A program made the translations under genes and the position numbers. A stretch of 38,525 nt of DNA from contig JASGCF010000001.1 in the NCBI GenBank assembly GCA_030054275.1, forward strand, positions 1 to 38,525. The letters run 5' to 3'. Source of the DNA: Limnohabitans sp. (GTDB taxonomy: Bacteria > Planctomycetota > Phycisphaerae > Phycisphaerales > SM1A02). The stretch's first letter is position 1; the number at the start of each line of letters is the position of its first letter. Positions 1-7,461 of this stretch are shown in pieces. Under the pieces are notes generated by a model. The model worked only from the letters and a program-made list of their open reading frames with translations. It was not told the DNA's origin and made no database searches.

Positions 1-691
1 CTTCCATGAGCGATTTGGTCAGACTTTCGCCGCCATTTCCGCCCGCATTTCCCGATGCTTCACGCGTTGCCTGCTGCCTCGCCAACACCTCGCGCTCGAC
101 CTCATCTGGCGGCTCCTCGATCAGGAAGCCTGGGCAATGCGTGTGTCCAACAAGCGCGCTCGCAGGTCGCTTGTTCCCTGCGCTATCCGCAAGTTCAAGC
201 AATCGGAAATTGCGATTGAGTTTGCGCGCTGGCGGGTGAATGTCCTCGCTGAAGAGGTACTCGTTCACCGGTGCAGCCGGAGACGCGTGCACGCAGATAT
301 AGCGGTCAAGCAGAATGTGGCGCGGCGAGATACCGAAAAGGAAATCATCGCGCAGACGCTGTTCTGCAAGCAACGCCTCTCGGCTCGCGCCCGCTTCAAC
401 TTGGCGCTTGATCCAATTGGTCTTGATCTCATCGCGCGTCCAGAACGCAGCCAAGCGCGCAGACTTGTTGAAGTTCGTCGGTTCGTACAGCGCAGCGAAG
501 TCGTGATTTCCAAGAAGCGACCACTCGCAGTGCTTGCGCACAAGGTCGATGCACTCGACTGGATCTGGTCCGTAGCCAATCACATCGCCAAGACAGATCA
601 TCTTGTCGTAGCCACGCGACGCAGCGTGCTCGAGGACAGCCTCGAACGCCGCGAGATTGGCATGAATGTCGCTCACGATGGCAATGCGCAC
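1..691 (-). CDS. Metallophosphoesterase (calcineurin-like), 3' end cut by window edge
   Basis: Likely a cytosolic metal-dependent phosphodiesterase or phosphatase of the small YfcE/ApaH-like superfamily; the substrate cannot be told. Reading from a GTG at 691, the protein opens MRIAIVSDIHANLAAF, carrying the first metal motif D8-x-H10. It continues with GDVIGYGPDP, then GNHD, then VHASP and GHTHCPGF, so all five canonical metal and active-site blocks are present and in order. A purine-rich gaggtgg lies about seven bases before the GTG, and no ATG is better placed. About 230 codons are visible and the frame is still open at base 1, so only the C-terminal tail is missing. It lies 64 bp downstream of the histidine kinase gene on the same strand and may be cotranscribed. 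Family certain, role unknown. Confidence 0.88.
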   Translation of the reverse strand, partial: MRIAIVSDIHANLAAFEAVLEHAASRGYDKMICLGDVIGYGPDPVECIDLVRKHCEWSLLGNHDFAALYEPTNFNKSARLAAFWTRDEIKTNWIKRQVEAGASREALLAEQRLRDDFLFGISPRHILLDRYICVHASPAAPVNEYLFSEDIHPPARKLNRNFRLLELADSAGNKRPASALVGHTHCPGFLIEEPPDEVEREVLARQQATREASGNAGGNGGESLTKSLME

Positions 692-755
692 GCTCGTTCC
701 ACCTCGCTCCGCGGACTAGCGCCACGGGAGCGAGATCGTATCAAGTTGAGGCGTG

Positions 756-2321
756 TCAACACCGTCGAAGGCGCTCTTTGAGAGGGCGGAGCAATGCGTC
801 GATTGACGCGCGGGAGATTGGTTTTGGTAGGAAGAACCCCTGCCAGATCCGCGAAACCTCACTCGCGGGCCGTGCGCTCGACAGCACAACGATCGGAGCG
901 ACCGGAGCGTGATGGTTCGTATGGTGGGGGCCGAGCGCCAGTTCGTTCGCCAGATCGAGTCCTGAACCGTCGCCAAGTTCAAGATCAGTGATCACCATGT
1001 CGAACGCGAGATTGGTGCCGAGGTTCGATTTCAAAGTCTGGCGCGCTTCGCGCAAACTGGCTGCGCATGTGACGCTCGCTCCGGCGTGTCGCAAGTGATG
1101 CGCCAAGAGTCGCCCCGCATCGAGGGCGTCGTCCACGAGCAAAACACGCAATGTTTCCGCAGTGATGCCCTCGGTGGGGTCGGCAAGAGACTGGGTGTGA
1201 GACTGGTTGTGAGACTGGGTGTGAGCGCTCGATCGTCCGTCCGACACAGCGGTTTCGGTGTCGCGCAAGACGGTGCGTGTGACGGGAATCTCAAGCGTGA
1301 ATCGCGCGCCACCTTCTGCGCGATTCGCGACGCGCGCATGACCGCCAAGAAGTCGCGCGCATCGCTCTACGATGGCCAGTCCCAGTCCAACCCCGCCCTT
1401 CGAGCGGAGTCCCGCGTCACCCTGCGTAAATGGCTCAAAAATCCGCGGTAAAAGCGCCGCTTCGATGCCGGGTCCAGCATCGTCCACTGTGAGTTCCAAG
1501 ACGCACGGCTGGGCAGTCTCCTCATGAACTTCTACCTCATGAACTTCTGTGGCGAGAGCCGCGTTCGATTGCAGTGCCACACCGATCGTGATCGTGCCAT
1601 GCGAAGAAAATTTCACAGCGTTTCCGAGCAGATTGACCAGCGCCTGCGCGACTCGAGTTGCATCGGTTGAGATGGTGGTTGCCGCGAGTGCTCCTGCGCT
1701 GTTGCCGCGCTCGGCCCACACGAGATCGATGGTGAGACCCTTCGCCTGCGCTTGTGCTGCAATCACGGCGGTGGCGTTTGACAACAGTTCCCCAAGCGTC
1801 ACTTGCGCCAATTCCACGCGCCACGCGCCAGCGTCTGAGCGAATCAATTCGAAGAGATCGTGAATCAGCGCAAGGCCATGACCGCAGGTTCGGCGCATGT
1901 CCTGCGCTGCGACTTGAATGGCCTGCTCGGTTCCAAGGCGCTGCGCCTCGCCCATGCGCGCGGTTGACTCCATCTCCATCAGTTGCAGCCCAGCGTCGAG
2001 CGACACCAGTGGCGCGCGCAGGTCATGACCAAGAGCATGCAGAAATGTGGCCAAGGTCGTTCGCGCACGCTCCGCCTTATCGCGGGCATCCACCAATTGC
2101 TGTTGTTGCGCAGCGAGCGCTGCTCGTGCCGCCTCAAGTTCTCGGACGAGTTGTGTCTTCTCGGAAAGAGCCCAAGTGAGTCGGTCGACGAGTTTGTCGA
2201 CCTTCCCAGCATCGAAGTAGACATTCGACCACGCGCTCGGTGTGTCAGGCGCGGGTTCAGGTGGAGAGGAAGCGCTGGTCCATGGATCGGGCGCTGGCAA
2301 AAGGAACTCCGGCGGGGGCAC
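756..2321 (-). CDS. Soluble hybrid histidine kinase with C-terminal receiver domain
   Basis: Two-component signalling protein of about 521 residues that should autophosphorylate on His and pass the phosphate to its own receiver. In order: a Pro/Ala-rich N-terminus (1-35); a Leu/Gln/Arg-rich coiled coil (about 40-88); the HisKA box FLHALGHDLRAPL with H99; the ATPase N box NLLGNAVKFS, G1 box DDAGPGIE, F box FEPFTQGD and G2 box GGVGLGLAIV; a linker with the 12-bp repeat QSHNQSHTQS; and a receiver VLLVDDALDAG, with acceptor DLELGDGSG and conserved Lys in LPKPIS. There is no transmembrane segment and no recognisable sensor domain, so the signal is probably cytoplasmic or delivered by a partner. 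The frame stays open far upstream, but that stretch is antisense to lpd; GTG 2321, with gaggcggg before it, is the sensible start. Divergent from lpd. Confidence 0.85.
   Translation of the reverse strand: MPPPEFLLPAPDPWTSASSPPEPAPDTPSAWSNVYFDAGKVDKLVDRLTWALSEKTQLVRELEAARAALAAQQQQLVDARDKAERARTTLATFLHALGHDLRAPLVSLDAGLQLMEMESTARMGEAQRLGTEQAIQVAAQDMRRTCGHGLALIHDLFELIRSDAGAWRVELAQVTLGELLSNATAVIAAQAQAKGLTIDLVWAERGNSAGALAATTISTDATRVAQALVNLLGNAVKFSSHGTITIGVALQSNAALATEVHEVEVHEETAQPCVLELTVDDAGPGIEAALLPRIFEPFTQGDAGLRSKGGVGLGLAIVERCARLLGGHARVANRAEGGARFTLEIPVTRTVLRDTETAVSDGRSSAHTQSHNQSHTQSLADPTEGITAETLRVLLVDDALDAGRLLAHHLRHAGASVTCAASLREARQTLKSNLGTNLAFDMVITDLELGDGSGLDLANELALGPHHTNHHAPVAPIVVLSSARPASEVSRIWQGFFLPKPISRASIDALLRPLKERLRRC
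1187..1222. repeat. 12-bp tandem repeat, three copies, in the kinase linker
   Basis: The unit gagactgggtgt occurs three times head to tail, the middle copy with one change (gagactggttgt). It is in frame and encodes the QSHNQSHTQS linker between ATPase and receiver domains of the hybrid kinase, so copy changes would alter linker length without a frameshift. Confidence 0.9.
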
Positions 2322-2474
2322 CGTCCCGCCTCGCGAACATCGGCCTCGCCGTCTTGGGAGTTGAGTTCGGCTCGTGGGAAACGCCGCTATTCTCCCTGCC
2401 CCGAACGCGGGCCTGTGGCGCCGCGATCGAGACACGCCCCGCGCCGTGCGCGCGCAACGAATCGGAGATCCAAC

Positions 2475-3956
2475 ATGGCAGACACCAAGCACTACGACCT
2501 CATCGTCATCGGCGGCGGCCCCGGCGGCTATGTCGGAGCAATTCGCGCTGCGCAAATGGGTTTGAAGGTGTGCTGCATCGAGCGCGGCAAGCTTGGCGGC
2601 GTCTGCCTCAACTGGGGCTGCATTCCCACAAAGGCGCTGCTTCACAACGCAGAGCTCTACATGGAAGCGATTCGCCACGGTAAGGACTGGGGCTTTGACA
2701 TCGATCCAGCCGCTGTGAAGGTCGATTGGGCGAAGGTCATCGGCCGCTCGCGCGCGATCACCGGCACGCTGAACGGTGGTATCGCGTTCCTCTTCAAGAA
2801 GAACAAAGTCGATCATGTCGAAGGTCACGCGAAGATCGTGTCAGGCAAGACTTCGTCGGGTCCGTGCCGCGTGCAAGTTTCCAAGGCCGACGCCGACTAC
2901 TACCACGGCACCGGCGGTGAGAAAACGCAAGAAATCACGGCAGATCGCGTGATGATCGCAACAGGCGCGGCGCCAAACGAACTGCCGTTTGCAAAGTCTG
3001 ACGGTAAGACGATCCTCTCGAGTTACGACGCGCTCACGATTGCAGAGCAGCCCAAGTCGATGGTCATCATCGGCTCCGGCGCCATCGGCATGGAGTTCGC
3101 GTACTTCTTCAACGCGTTCGGTACGAAGGTGACCGTCGTCGAAATGCTCGACCGGATTTTGCCGAACGAGGATGAGGACATTTCCGCTGCAGCGCTGCGC
3201 GCGTTCACCAAGCAAGGCATGGAGTTCAAAGTGGGCACCATGACGACGGCCATCGAGAAGACCGCAAGCGGCGCCAAAGTGACGCTCGCGCAAGCAGCGG
3301 ATAAGACGAAGACCGAGACGATCGAGGCGCAGTGTGTACTGGTCGCGATCGGCGTGAAGGGCCGCTTTGAAGGCCTGTGCGATGAGAAGCTCGGGCTCAA
3401 AATCGAGAAGAACCACATTTGGACCGACTACAAGGACAAGAAGGAGCCGACCTATCAAACCTCGGTTCCTGGTGTCTATGCCATCGGCGATTGCATCGGT
3501 GCTCCGTGGCTCGCACATGTCTCGAGCGAAGAAGCCGTTGCCTGCGTGGAGCGCTTCATGGGTCATCACACGCTCGGTGTGGACTACGGCTCCATTCCAG
3601 GCTGCACCTACTGCAACCCGCAGATCGCGTCGGTCGGCATGACGGAGAAGCAGGCGAAGGAGAAGGGCCTGAAGTACAAGGTCGGCAAATACTCCTTCAA
3701 GGGCCACGGCAAGGCCATTGCCGTCGGCGCGACCGAGGGCATGGTGAAGGTGATCGTGAGCGAACCGTACGGAGAGATCCTTGGCGCGCACATCATCGGC
3801 GAGGACGCGTCGGAACTCATCGGCGAGATGGGTCTGGCACGCCGCGTCGAGGCGACAATCGAGGACATCATCTCGACCGTGCACGCGCACCCGACCATGC
3901 ATGAGGCGCTGCACGAAGCGGCGCTCGCGACGGAAAATCGCGCGATACATGCTTGA
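2475..3956 (+). CDS. lpd: Dihydrolipoamide dehydrogenase (E3)
   Basis: FAD-dependent disulfide oxidoreductase that reoxidises dihydrolipoamide in the 2-oxo-acid dehydrogenase complexes and/or the glycine cleavage system, passing electrons to NAD+. The 493 residues match the usual family length. Visible are the FAD dinucleotide fold VIGGGPGGYVGAIRAAQ (11-27), the redox disulfide in GGVCLNWGCIPTK (C44 and C49), the NAD fold IIGSGAIGMEF (about 198-208), the second FAD motif GVYAIGDCIG, and the C-terminal catalytic pair in HAHPTMHE (H472, E477). The ATG follows ggagatccaac, a good ribosome-binding site. No E1 or E2 gene is nearby, so it is a solitary lpd. It is divergent from the kinase gene across about 150 bp, and its stop codon lies inside a 14-bp tandem repeat. 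Confidence 0.97.
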   Translation: MADTKHYDLIVIGGGPGGYVGAIRAAQMGLKVCCIERGKLGGVCLNWGCIPTKALLHNAELYMEAIRHGKDWGFDIDPAAVKVDWAKVIGRSRAITGTLNGGIAFLFKKNKVDHVEGHAKIVSGKTSSGPCRVQVSKADADYYHGTGGEKTQEITADRVMIATGAAPNELPFAKSDGKTILSSYDALTIAEQPKSMVIIGSGAIGMEFAYFFNAFGTKVTVVEMLDRILPNEDEDISAAALRAFTKQGMEFKVGTMTTAIEKTASGAKVTLAQAADKTKTETIEAQCVLVAIGVKGRFEGLCDEKLGLKIEKNHIWTDYKDKKEPTYQTSVPGVYAIGDCIGAPWLAHVSSEEAVACVERFMGHHTLGVDYGSIPGCTYCNPQIASVGMTEKQAKEKGLKYKVGKYSFKGHGKAIAVGATEGMVKVIVSEPYGEILGAHIIGEDASELIGEMGLARRVEATIEDIISTVHAHPTMHEALHEAALATENRAIHA

Positions 3957-3987
3957 GCGAGGTGGCTTGAGCGAGGTGGCTTGAGCG
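3951..3987. repeat. 14-bp tandem repeat over the lpd stop codon
   Basis: The unit gcttgagcgaggtg is present twice exactly (3951-3964, 3965-3978), followed by a partial third copy (3979-3987). The first copy contains the lpd stop codon TGA (3954-3956). It opens the hairpin-rich gap described next. Confidence 0.9.
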
Positions 3988-4005
3988 CTCGCAACTGGCG
4001 GGCTG

Positions 4006-4260
4006 TTGAAGCTTCGCTTCAAGTGCCCGCCTTTGCTCGCTTTGGCACGCCTCGCGGCGAGTGAATCGCCGCGGGCTGCGATGGGTTTTGCTTCGCAACC
4101 GGCGCTCCTTCGGAGCGCCGCGGAGAGCCGAGTCGACACATCCCCTGAGCACTGCCCACTCGGGCTCCGTCCTAGGGGCCAGTGGCACCCGATTGGCGCT
4201 GCCAATCGGAATTTGGTGCGATCACGCGCTCGCCGCCGACGGGCTCTGCCCGTCGGCGGC
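4006..4260. repeat. Array of short perfect hairpins between lpd and the helicase gene
   Basis: The convergent gap 3957-4328 has no convincing gene but holds at least five perfect inverted repeats, mostly with three-base loops: 4006-4022 (7-bp stem, loop ttc), 4053-4073 (8 bp, loop gtgaa), 4101-4119 (8 bp, loop ttc), 4189-4209 (9 bp, loop gct) and 4232-4260 (13 bp, loop tct). A sixth, imperfect one at 4084-4100 also has a ttc loop. None is followed by a U-run, so they are not classical intrinsic terminators, although they could end or protect both converging transcripts. REP-like elements or a structured RNA are alternatives. The reading frames across this stretch encode low-complexity products and are not believed. 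Confidence 0.8.
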
Positions 4261-4328
4261 CACGCGGCGGTGCTGACTTGACGCACAAAATCGCACGCTT
4301 CGCCGAGCGCAGCGAGGCGGTCCTGAAC

Positions 4329-5774
4329 TCACCCGTCGCGGCGCTTGACACCCGTTCCGCGCTTCACATCTTTCGGAAGCGGCGTATTCGAAAGCGTGCC
4401 GCGCATCTGGCGCGAATCGCGCCGCGGAGCCTGCATTTTCCGCTTGCGCGCGGCTTCTTTCAGCCGCTTCGCCTTGTCCTTCTCCGCGCGTTCCTTGGCA
4501 TTGAAGGCCTCGATCACCTTGGCCTCCTCAAGTCGCGCGCGTGCCATGCGCACCCGATCTTGATCGCGCATGAAGTTCTCAACATCGTCGGGCACTTCGA
4601 TGGCATCCCACGAGGGCTGCGCAAGTTGCACCACCGACTCCCATCGCGCTCGCTCTTCGGGCGAAACGAATGTCACACTCGCGCCTTCACCGCCACCGTG
4701 TCCCGCACGACCAACGCGGTGAATCCACTCTTCTGGCGACATCGGAACATCGTAATTCACAACCAAGCGAATGCCGGGCACATGCAGGCCGCGCGCCGCC
4801 ACATCTGTTGCAACCAGCACGCGGCATCGTCCGTGGGCGAAACTCTCAAGCGCCTTTTCGCGTTGTAACTGCGAGCGATCGCCGTGCACCACCGCGGTCG
4901 AAACCTCGTGTCTGCGGAGCGCGCCAGCCACCCATCCGGTGCGTCGACGACTGCCGCAGTACACCACGATGCCGCGACGCAGATCTTCCTTGCCAAGAAG
5001 TGAAAGAAGCGCTGGCGTCTTGAGGTCTTCTTCAACCAACATGCGCTTGTGCGAGAGATGTACGGCGGCCGCATTACGCACGCCGACTTCGATTTTCTTC
5101 GGTTTCGCCAAGCGCTTGTGCACCAAGTCTTCGACTTCGCGTGGCAGCGTTGCCGAAAGCAGCCACTTCGCACGACCCTCCGGCGCGCGTGACAACACCC
5201 ATTCGACTTGCGGCAAGAATCCCATGTCAAGCATGCGATCTGCCTCGTCGCACACCACATACAAGAGATGCGCGAGCGTCATCGCATCAAGTTCGATAAG
5301 TTCACGCGCGCGTCCTGGTGTTGCGACCACAATGTCGACGCCCTTTGCGATGGCTTCGGCTTGCGGGGCAAGCGCAACCTTTCCGTAGGCAGCCACCACG
5401 CGTAAGAGCGACCCGCGCACGAGTGTGCGCAATTCTTCCGCAACCTGCTGCGCCAGTTCACGCGTCGGCACCAACACCAACGCGCGCAGTCGCGTTCGCG
5501 GATCGCGGCGCCGTCCGCCAGTTTCAACAGGCTTGTGTCGAAGCAGCATGTCCGCAAGCGGAATGCCATAGGCGAGCGTCTTGCCGGTACCTGTCGGCGC
5601 AAGGCCAATCAGATCGCGACTGCGGAATGGCGAGTCACCCTCTGGCTCAAGTGCTGCGGGAATGAACGACGACTGGATCGGCGTTGGCGCCGAGATACCC
5701 ATCTCAGAAATTCCGCGAAGTACCAGTCGATGAAGCGTGTTTGGAAATGCAGTCACGCGCGAAGTATCGCACAA
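4329..5774 (-). CDS. DEAD-box ATP-dependent RNA helicase
   Basis: RNA helicase probably acting in ribosome assembly or mRNA turnover, of the RhlE/SrmB-like group. Numbered from a TTG at 5774 (481 residues): Q motif region around FPNTLHRLVLRGISEMG and PTPIQ; motif I APTGTGKT (59-66); Ia PTREL (103-107); Ib TPGR (152-155); II DEAD (176-179); III SAT (207-209); V VATDVAARGLHVPG; VI HRVGRAGH (352-359), where the usual final Arg is His. The C-terminus (about 430-481) is a Lys/Arg-rich tail, typical for nonspecific RNA contact. Start uncertain: TTG 5774 or GTG 5756, neither with a clear Shine-Dalgarno sequence. The gene is head to head with the next plus-strand gene with essentially no intergenic DNA. 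Confidence 0.93.
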   Translation of the reverse strand: MCDTSRVTAFPNTLHRLVLRGISEMGISAPTPIQSSFIPAALEPEGDSPFRSRDLIGLAPTGTGKTLAYGIPLADMLLRHKPVETGGRRRDPRTRLRALVLVPTRELAQQVAEELRTLVRGSLLRVVAAYGKVALAPQAEAIAKGVDIVVATPGRARELIELDAMTLAHLLYVVCDEADRMLDMGFLPQVEWVLSRAPEGRAKWLLSATLPREVEDLVHKRLAKPKKIEVGVRNAAAVHLSHKRMLVEEDLKTPALLSLLGKEDLRRGIVVYCGSRRRTGWVAGALRRHEVSTAVVHGDRSQLQREKALESFAHGRCRVLVATDVAARGLHVPGIRLVVNYDVPMSPEEWIHRVGRAGHGGGEGASVTFVSPEERARWESVVQLAQPSWDAIEVPDDVENFMRDQDRVRMARARLEEAKVIEAFNAKERAEKDKAKRLKEAARKRKMQAPRRDSRQMRGTLSNTPLPKDVKRGTGVKRRDG

Positions 5775-6394
5775 TGCTCGATATGCAGAAGCCTCTCCAT
5801 ACGGCGATTGCGTCGCTTGTCATTGGCCTCCTCACGACGGTGGCGATGACGGTGGTGCCACTTCTGCGCGCAGATCGCGGCCACGGCGCCCAAATCACGC
5901 AGATCTATCGCGGCGAGTGGGGCTGGTATCGCGCCACCGATCACGCGTTCGGACTCGACTGGTCAAACCTCGGGCTCATGCAAACAACGCTGACAAGTCC
6001 GCTCTTCGATGGCGACATTCCCGCATGGGCAGAGCCGCCGCAGCCGCCGTACCCGAAGGTCCCGTACTTCCGTGTGGGAACACTCGCAGCAGGATGGCCG
6101 CTGCGAACAGTGGCCTTTCGATGGATGGTGTCCGATCCGAAACAGCGGTTTCCCATCGCGGCAGAAGTCGATGACCAAGACACCAGCCTCGGTTTTGCGG
6201 CGGAAAATGTGCTGGAAGGATCGCGCGGCGGATTTCCGCATGAACGACGGATTTTGTGGCAAGGGATCGCGGTCAACGCGGCCATCTACGCCGGAAGTGC
6301 CTTTGTGACGATCTTCGTCGCAACTTTGTTGATGAGAGTCTTCCGGTCGCGTGCAGGTGTGCAGTCGAAGCGCACGAACTCACTCGGCGGGTAA
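5774..6394 (+). CDS. Hypothetical membrane protein with two terminal transmembrane helices
   Basis: Family not recognised. The product of about 206 residues starts at ATG 5774, or at ATG 5783. It has an N-terminal hydrophobic helix (TAIASLVIGLLTTVAMTVV) and a second near the C-terminus (AIYAGSAFVTIFVATLLM), followed by a short basic tail. Between them lies a Trp/Pro-rich domain of about 130 residues (EWGWYRATDH, WAEPPQPPYPKVPYF, GWPLRTVAFRWM) that should face the periplasm if both ends are cytoplasmic. The start abuts the divergent helicase gene, so its promoter must lie within the helicase 5' end or vice versa. Its last 15 bp overlap the end of the small convergent membrane-protein gene. Confidence 0.7.
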   Translation: MLDMQKPLHTAIASLVIGLLTTVAMTVVPLLRADRGHGAQITQIYRGEWGWYRATDHAFGLDWSNLGLMQTTLTSPLFDGDIPAWAEPPQPPYPKVPYFRVGTLAAGWPLRTVAFRWMVSDPKQRFPIAAEVDDQDTSLGFAAENVLEGSRGGFPHERRILWQGIAVNAAIYAGSAFVTIFVATLLMRVFRSRAGVQSKRTNSLGG

Positions 6395-6664
6395 CAGCGG
6401 CAACAACACTTGCACCAACAGAAAGAGCGCGAGAGCGAGCCCGATCATTCCACCCACGATTTGCGCGGCCAACACCACTGCATCGCGAGGAAGCGTGCGA
6501 AGATCGCGCACGCGCGTTGCTTTGTAACTCAGCGCAACTCCAAGCGAGAGCGGCACCAACAGGAACCACCACCATCGATCCACAGCAGGCGCTGGTTGTA
6601 GAAATGGCGTCCACGCGAGAAGCGACGAAACCGCAGCGGAACTTGCCGTCGATAGGTGATTCAC
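6380..6664 (-). CDS. Small two-helix membrane protein, coupled to the upstream gene
   Basis: A 94-residue protein of unknown function with two predicted membrane helices, around WWWFLLVPLSLGVALSY and VVLAAQIVGGMIGLALALFL, separated by a basic segment (KATRVRDLRTLPRD). The GTG start overlaps the stop of the upstream gene in the sequence GTGA (6664-6661), which indicates translational coupling, so the two products probably act together or in one complex. The end overlaps the plus-strand gene ending at 6394. Similar small membrane proteins beside TM2-like proteins occur in planctomycetes as far as I recall; no function is assigned here. Confidence 0.75.
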   Translation of the reverse strand: MNHLSTASSAAVSSLLAWTPFLQPAPAVDRWWWFLLVPLSLGVALSYKATRVRDLRTLPRDAVVLAAQIVGGMIGLALALFLLVQVLLPLLPAE

Positions 6665-7182
6665 GCTGCACCCCCAGAGAGACCCGCATCACCAACGCGT
6701 CGCCCAGAGGTCACCGTGTCGCTGCGTGGGACGCGCACCAACGCGTCGAGCACCACACATGCATTCATGAGTCCTGCGAGGAAGACGAGGAAGGTTCCGA
6801 AGTCGTTTGCGTGCGCGAGACCTTTGAATGCGCTGGCCTTTGGTTGTGGGTCGAGCACCGACGGCGGAAGCGGAATCATGGGTGCGGCAGAACCAGATTT
6901 GAGCAGCGCTTCATTCGCGTAACTCGTCGCAAACGCGATCGGACCGCATGCGGCTTGCCCGATGAACCAAAGCCGATCTTCTTTCTGATCCACGCAGTCG
7001 ATCCCACCAACCAAGACGCCCGATACGAAGAGCAGCAGTACGCCTGCCATGGCCCAAAGCCCACGAAGCACATTGCCGGTGGTGATGTGGCCGAGCCCTG
7101 GAAAGATCCAGCCGAGCACCGCAGCGACGGGTTGAAACGAGGTTTGGGTGGATTGGTCGGTCGGGGTCGGCACGAGGTTCAC
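6661..7182 (-). CDS. TM2-like multi-helix membrane protein (DUF6677-like)
   Basis: About 173 residues with four hydrophobic stretches: VAAVLGWIFPGLGHITTG, the GLWAMAGVLLLFVSGVLVGGI helix, the WFIGQAACGPIAFA region, and FLVFLAGLMNACVVLDALVR near the C-terminus. The FPGLGH turn followed by an Arg and an LW helix is the hallmark of TM2/DUF5683-type proteins, and the overall plan resembles the planctomycete DUF6677 family as I remember it. The frame is open to a GTG at 7395, but the extra 71 residues are encoded by polypyrimidine repeats and look non-coding, so GTG 7182 was chosen; no good ribosome-binding site supports either. Translationally coupled to the downstream small membrane protein. Role unknown. 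Confidence 0.68.
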   Translation of the reverse strand: MNLVPTPTDQSTQTSFQPVAAVLGWIFPGLGHITTGNVLRGLWAMAGVLLLFVSGVLVGGIDCVDQKEDRLWFIGQAACGPIAFATSYANEALLKSGSAAPMIPLPPSVLDPQPKASAFKGLAHANDFGTFLVFLAGLMNACVVLDALVRVPRSDTVTSGRRVGDAGLSGGAA

Positions 7183-7219
7183 GCCCACAGGAGAAGAACG
7201 GGGAGGTACGGGAGGAGAC

Positions 7220-7252
7220 GAGAAGAGAACGAGAAGAGAACGGGAAGAGAAC
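7220..7252. repeat. 11-bp polypurine tandem repeat upstream of the TM2-like gene
   Basis: gagaagagaac occurs twice exactly (7220-7230, 7231-7241), followed by gggaagagaac (7242-7252). It is flanked by further purine-only DNA from 7190. The unit is not a multiple of three, which supports a non-coding leader here. Confidence 0.88.
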
Positions 7253-7267
7253 GGGTTCAGAGCGCAA

Positions 7268-7347
7268 GAAGTGGCCTGTCCCGCAGCATTCGGGATTTGG
7301 ATGGATACATCCGAAGTGGCCCGTTTCGCTGAAGTGACCCGCTTTCT
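7268..7347. promoter_or_regulatory. Three GAAGTGRCC direct repeats in a divergent control region
   Basis: Between the TM2-like gene (minus) and the gene starting at 7462 (plus), gaagtggcctgtc (7268), gaagtggcccgtttcgct (7313) and gaagtgacccgctttct (7331) form three direct repeats; the last two are adjacent with an 18-bp period. They could be binding sites for a regulator of either gene. This is inferred from position and repetition only. Confidence 0.35.
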
Positions 7348-7461
7348 CGGTCGATGGCCGACAGTGTAGCGGTCGTGCACGGGCGCGCCCGCCACTTGAG
7401 CAAGCGCTCAAAGGCACCCTTTCTGCCGAACCCTCCCAGAATTTCCAACCTGGATCTTGCC

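Noticed and set aside
2322..2828. Upstream extension of the hybrid kinase frame to a 690-residue protein
   Set aside because: The extra part lies antisense to lpd, is low in complexity and has no domain; GTG 2321 is a sufficient start.
4006..4281. Plus-strand ORFs in the hairpin array
   Set aside because: They have no ribosome-binding site and encode repetitive Arg/Ala/Leu sequence explained by the palindromes.
2841..4286. Long minus-strand ORF opposite lpd
   Set aside because: It is the antisense shadow of lpd, with high Arg/His/Asp and no family features.
7183..7395. GTG start at 7395 for the TM2-like gene
   Set aside because: The added 71 residues come from polypyrimidine repeats with an 11-bp period, and the conserved membrane protein starts after them.
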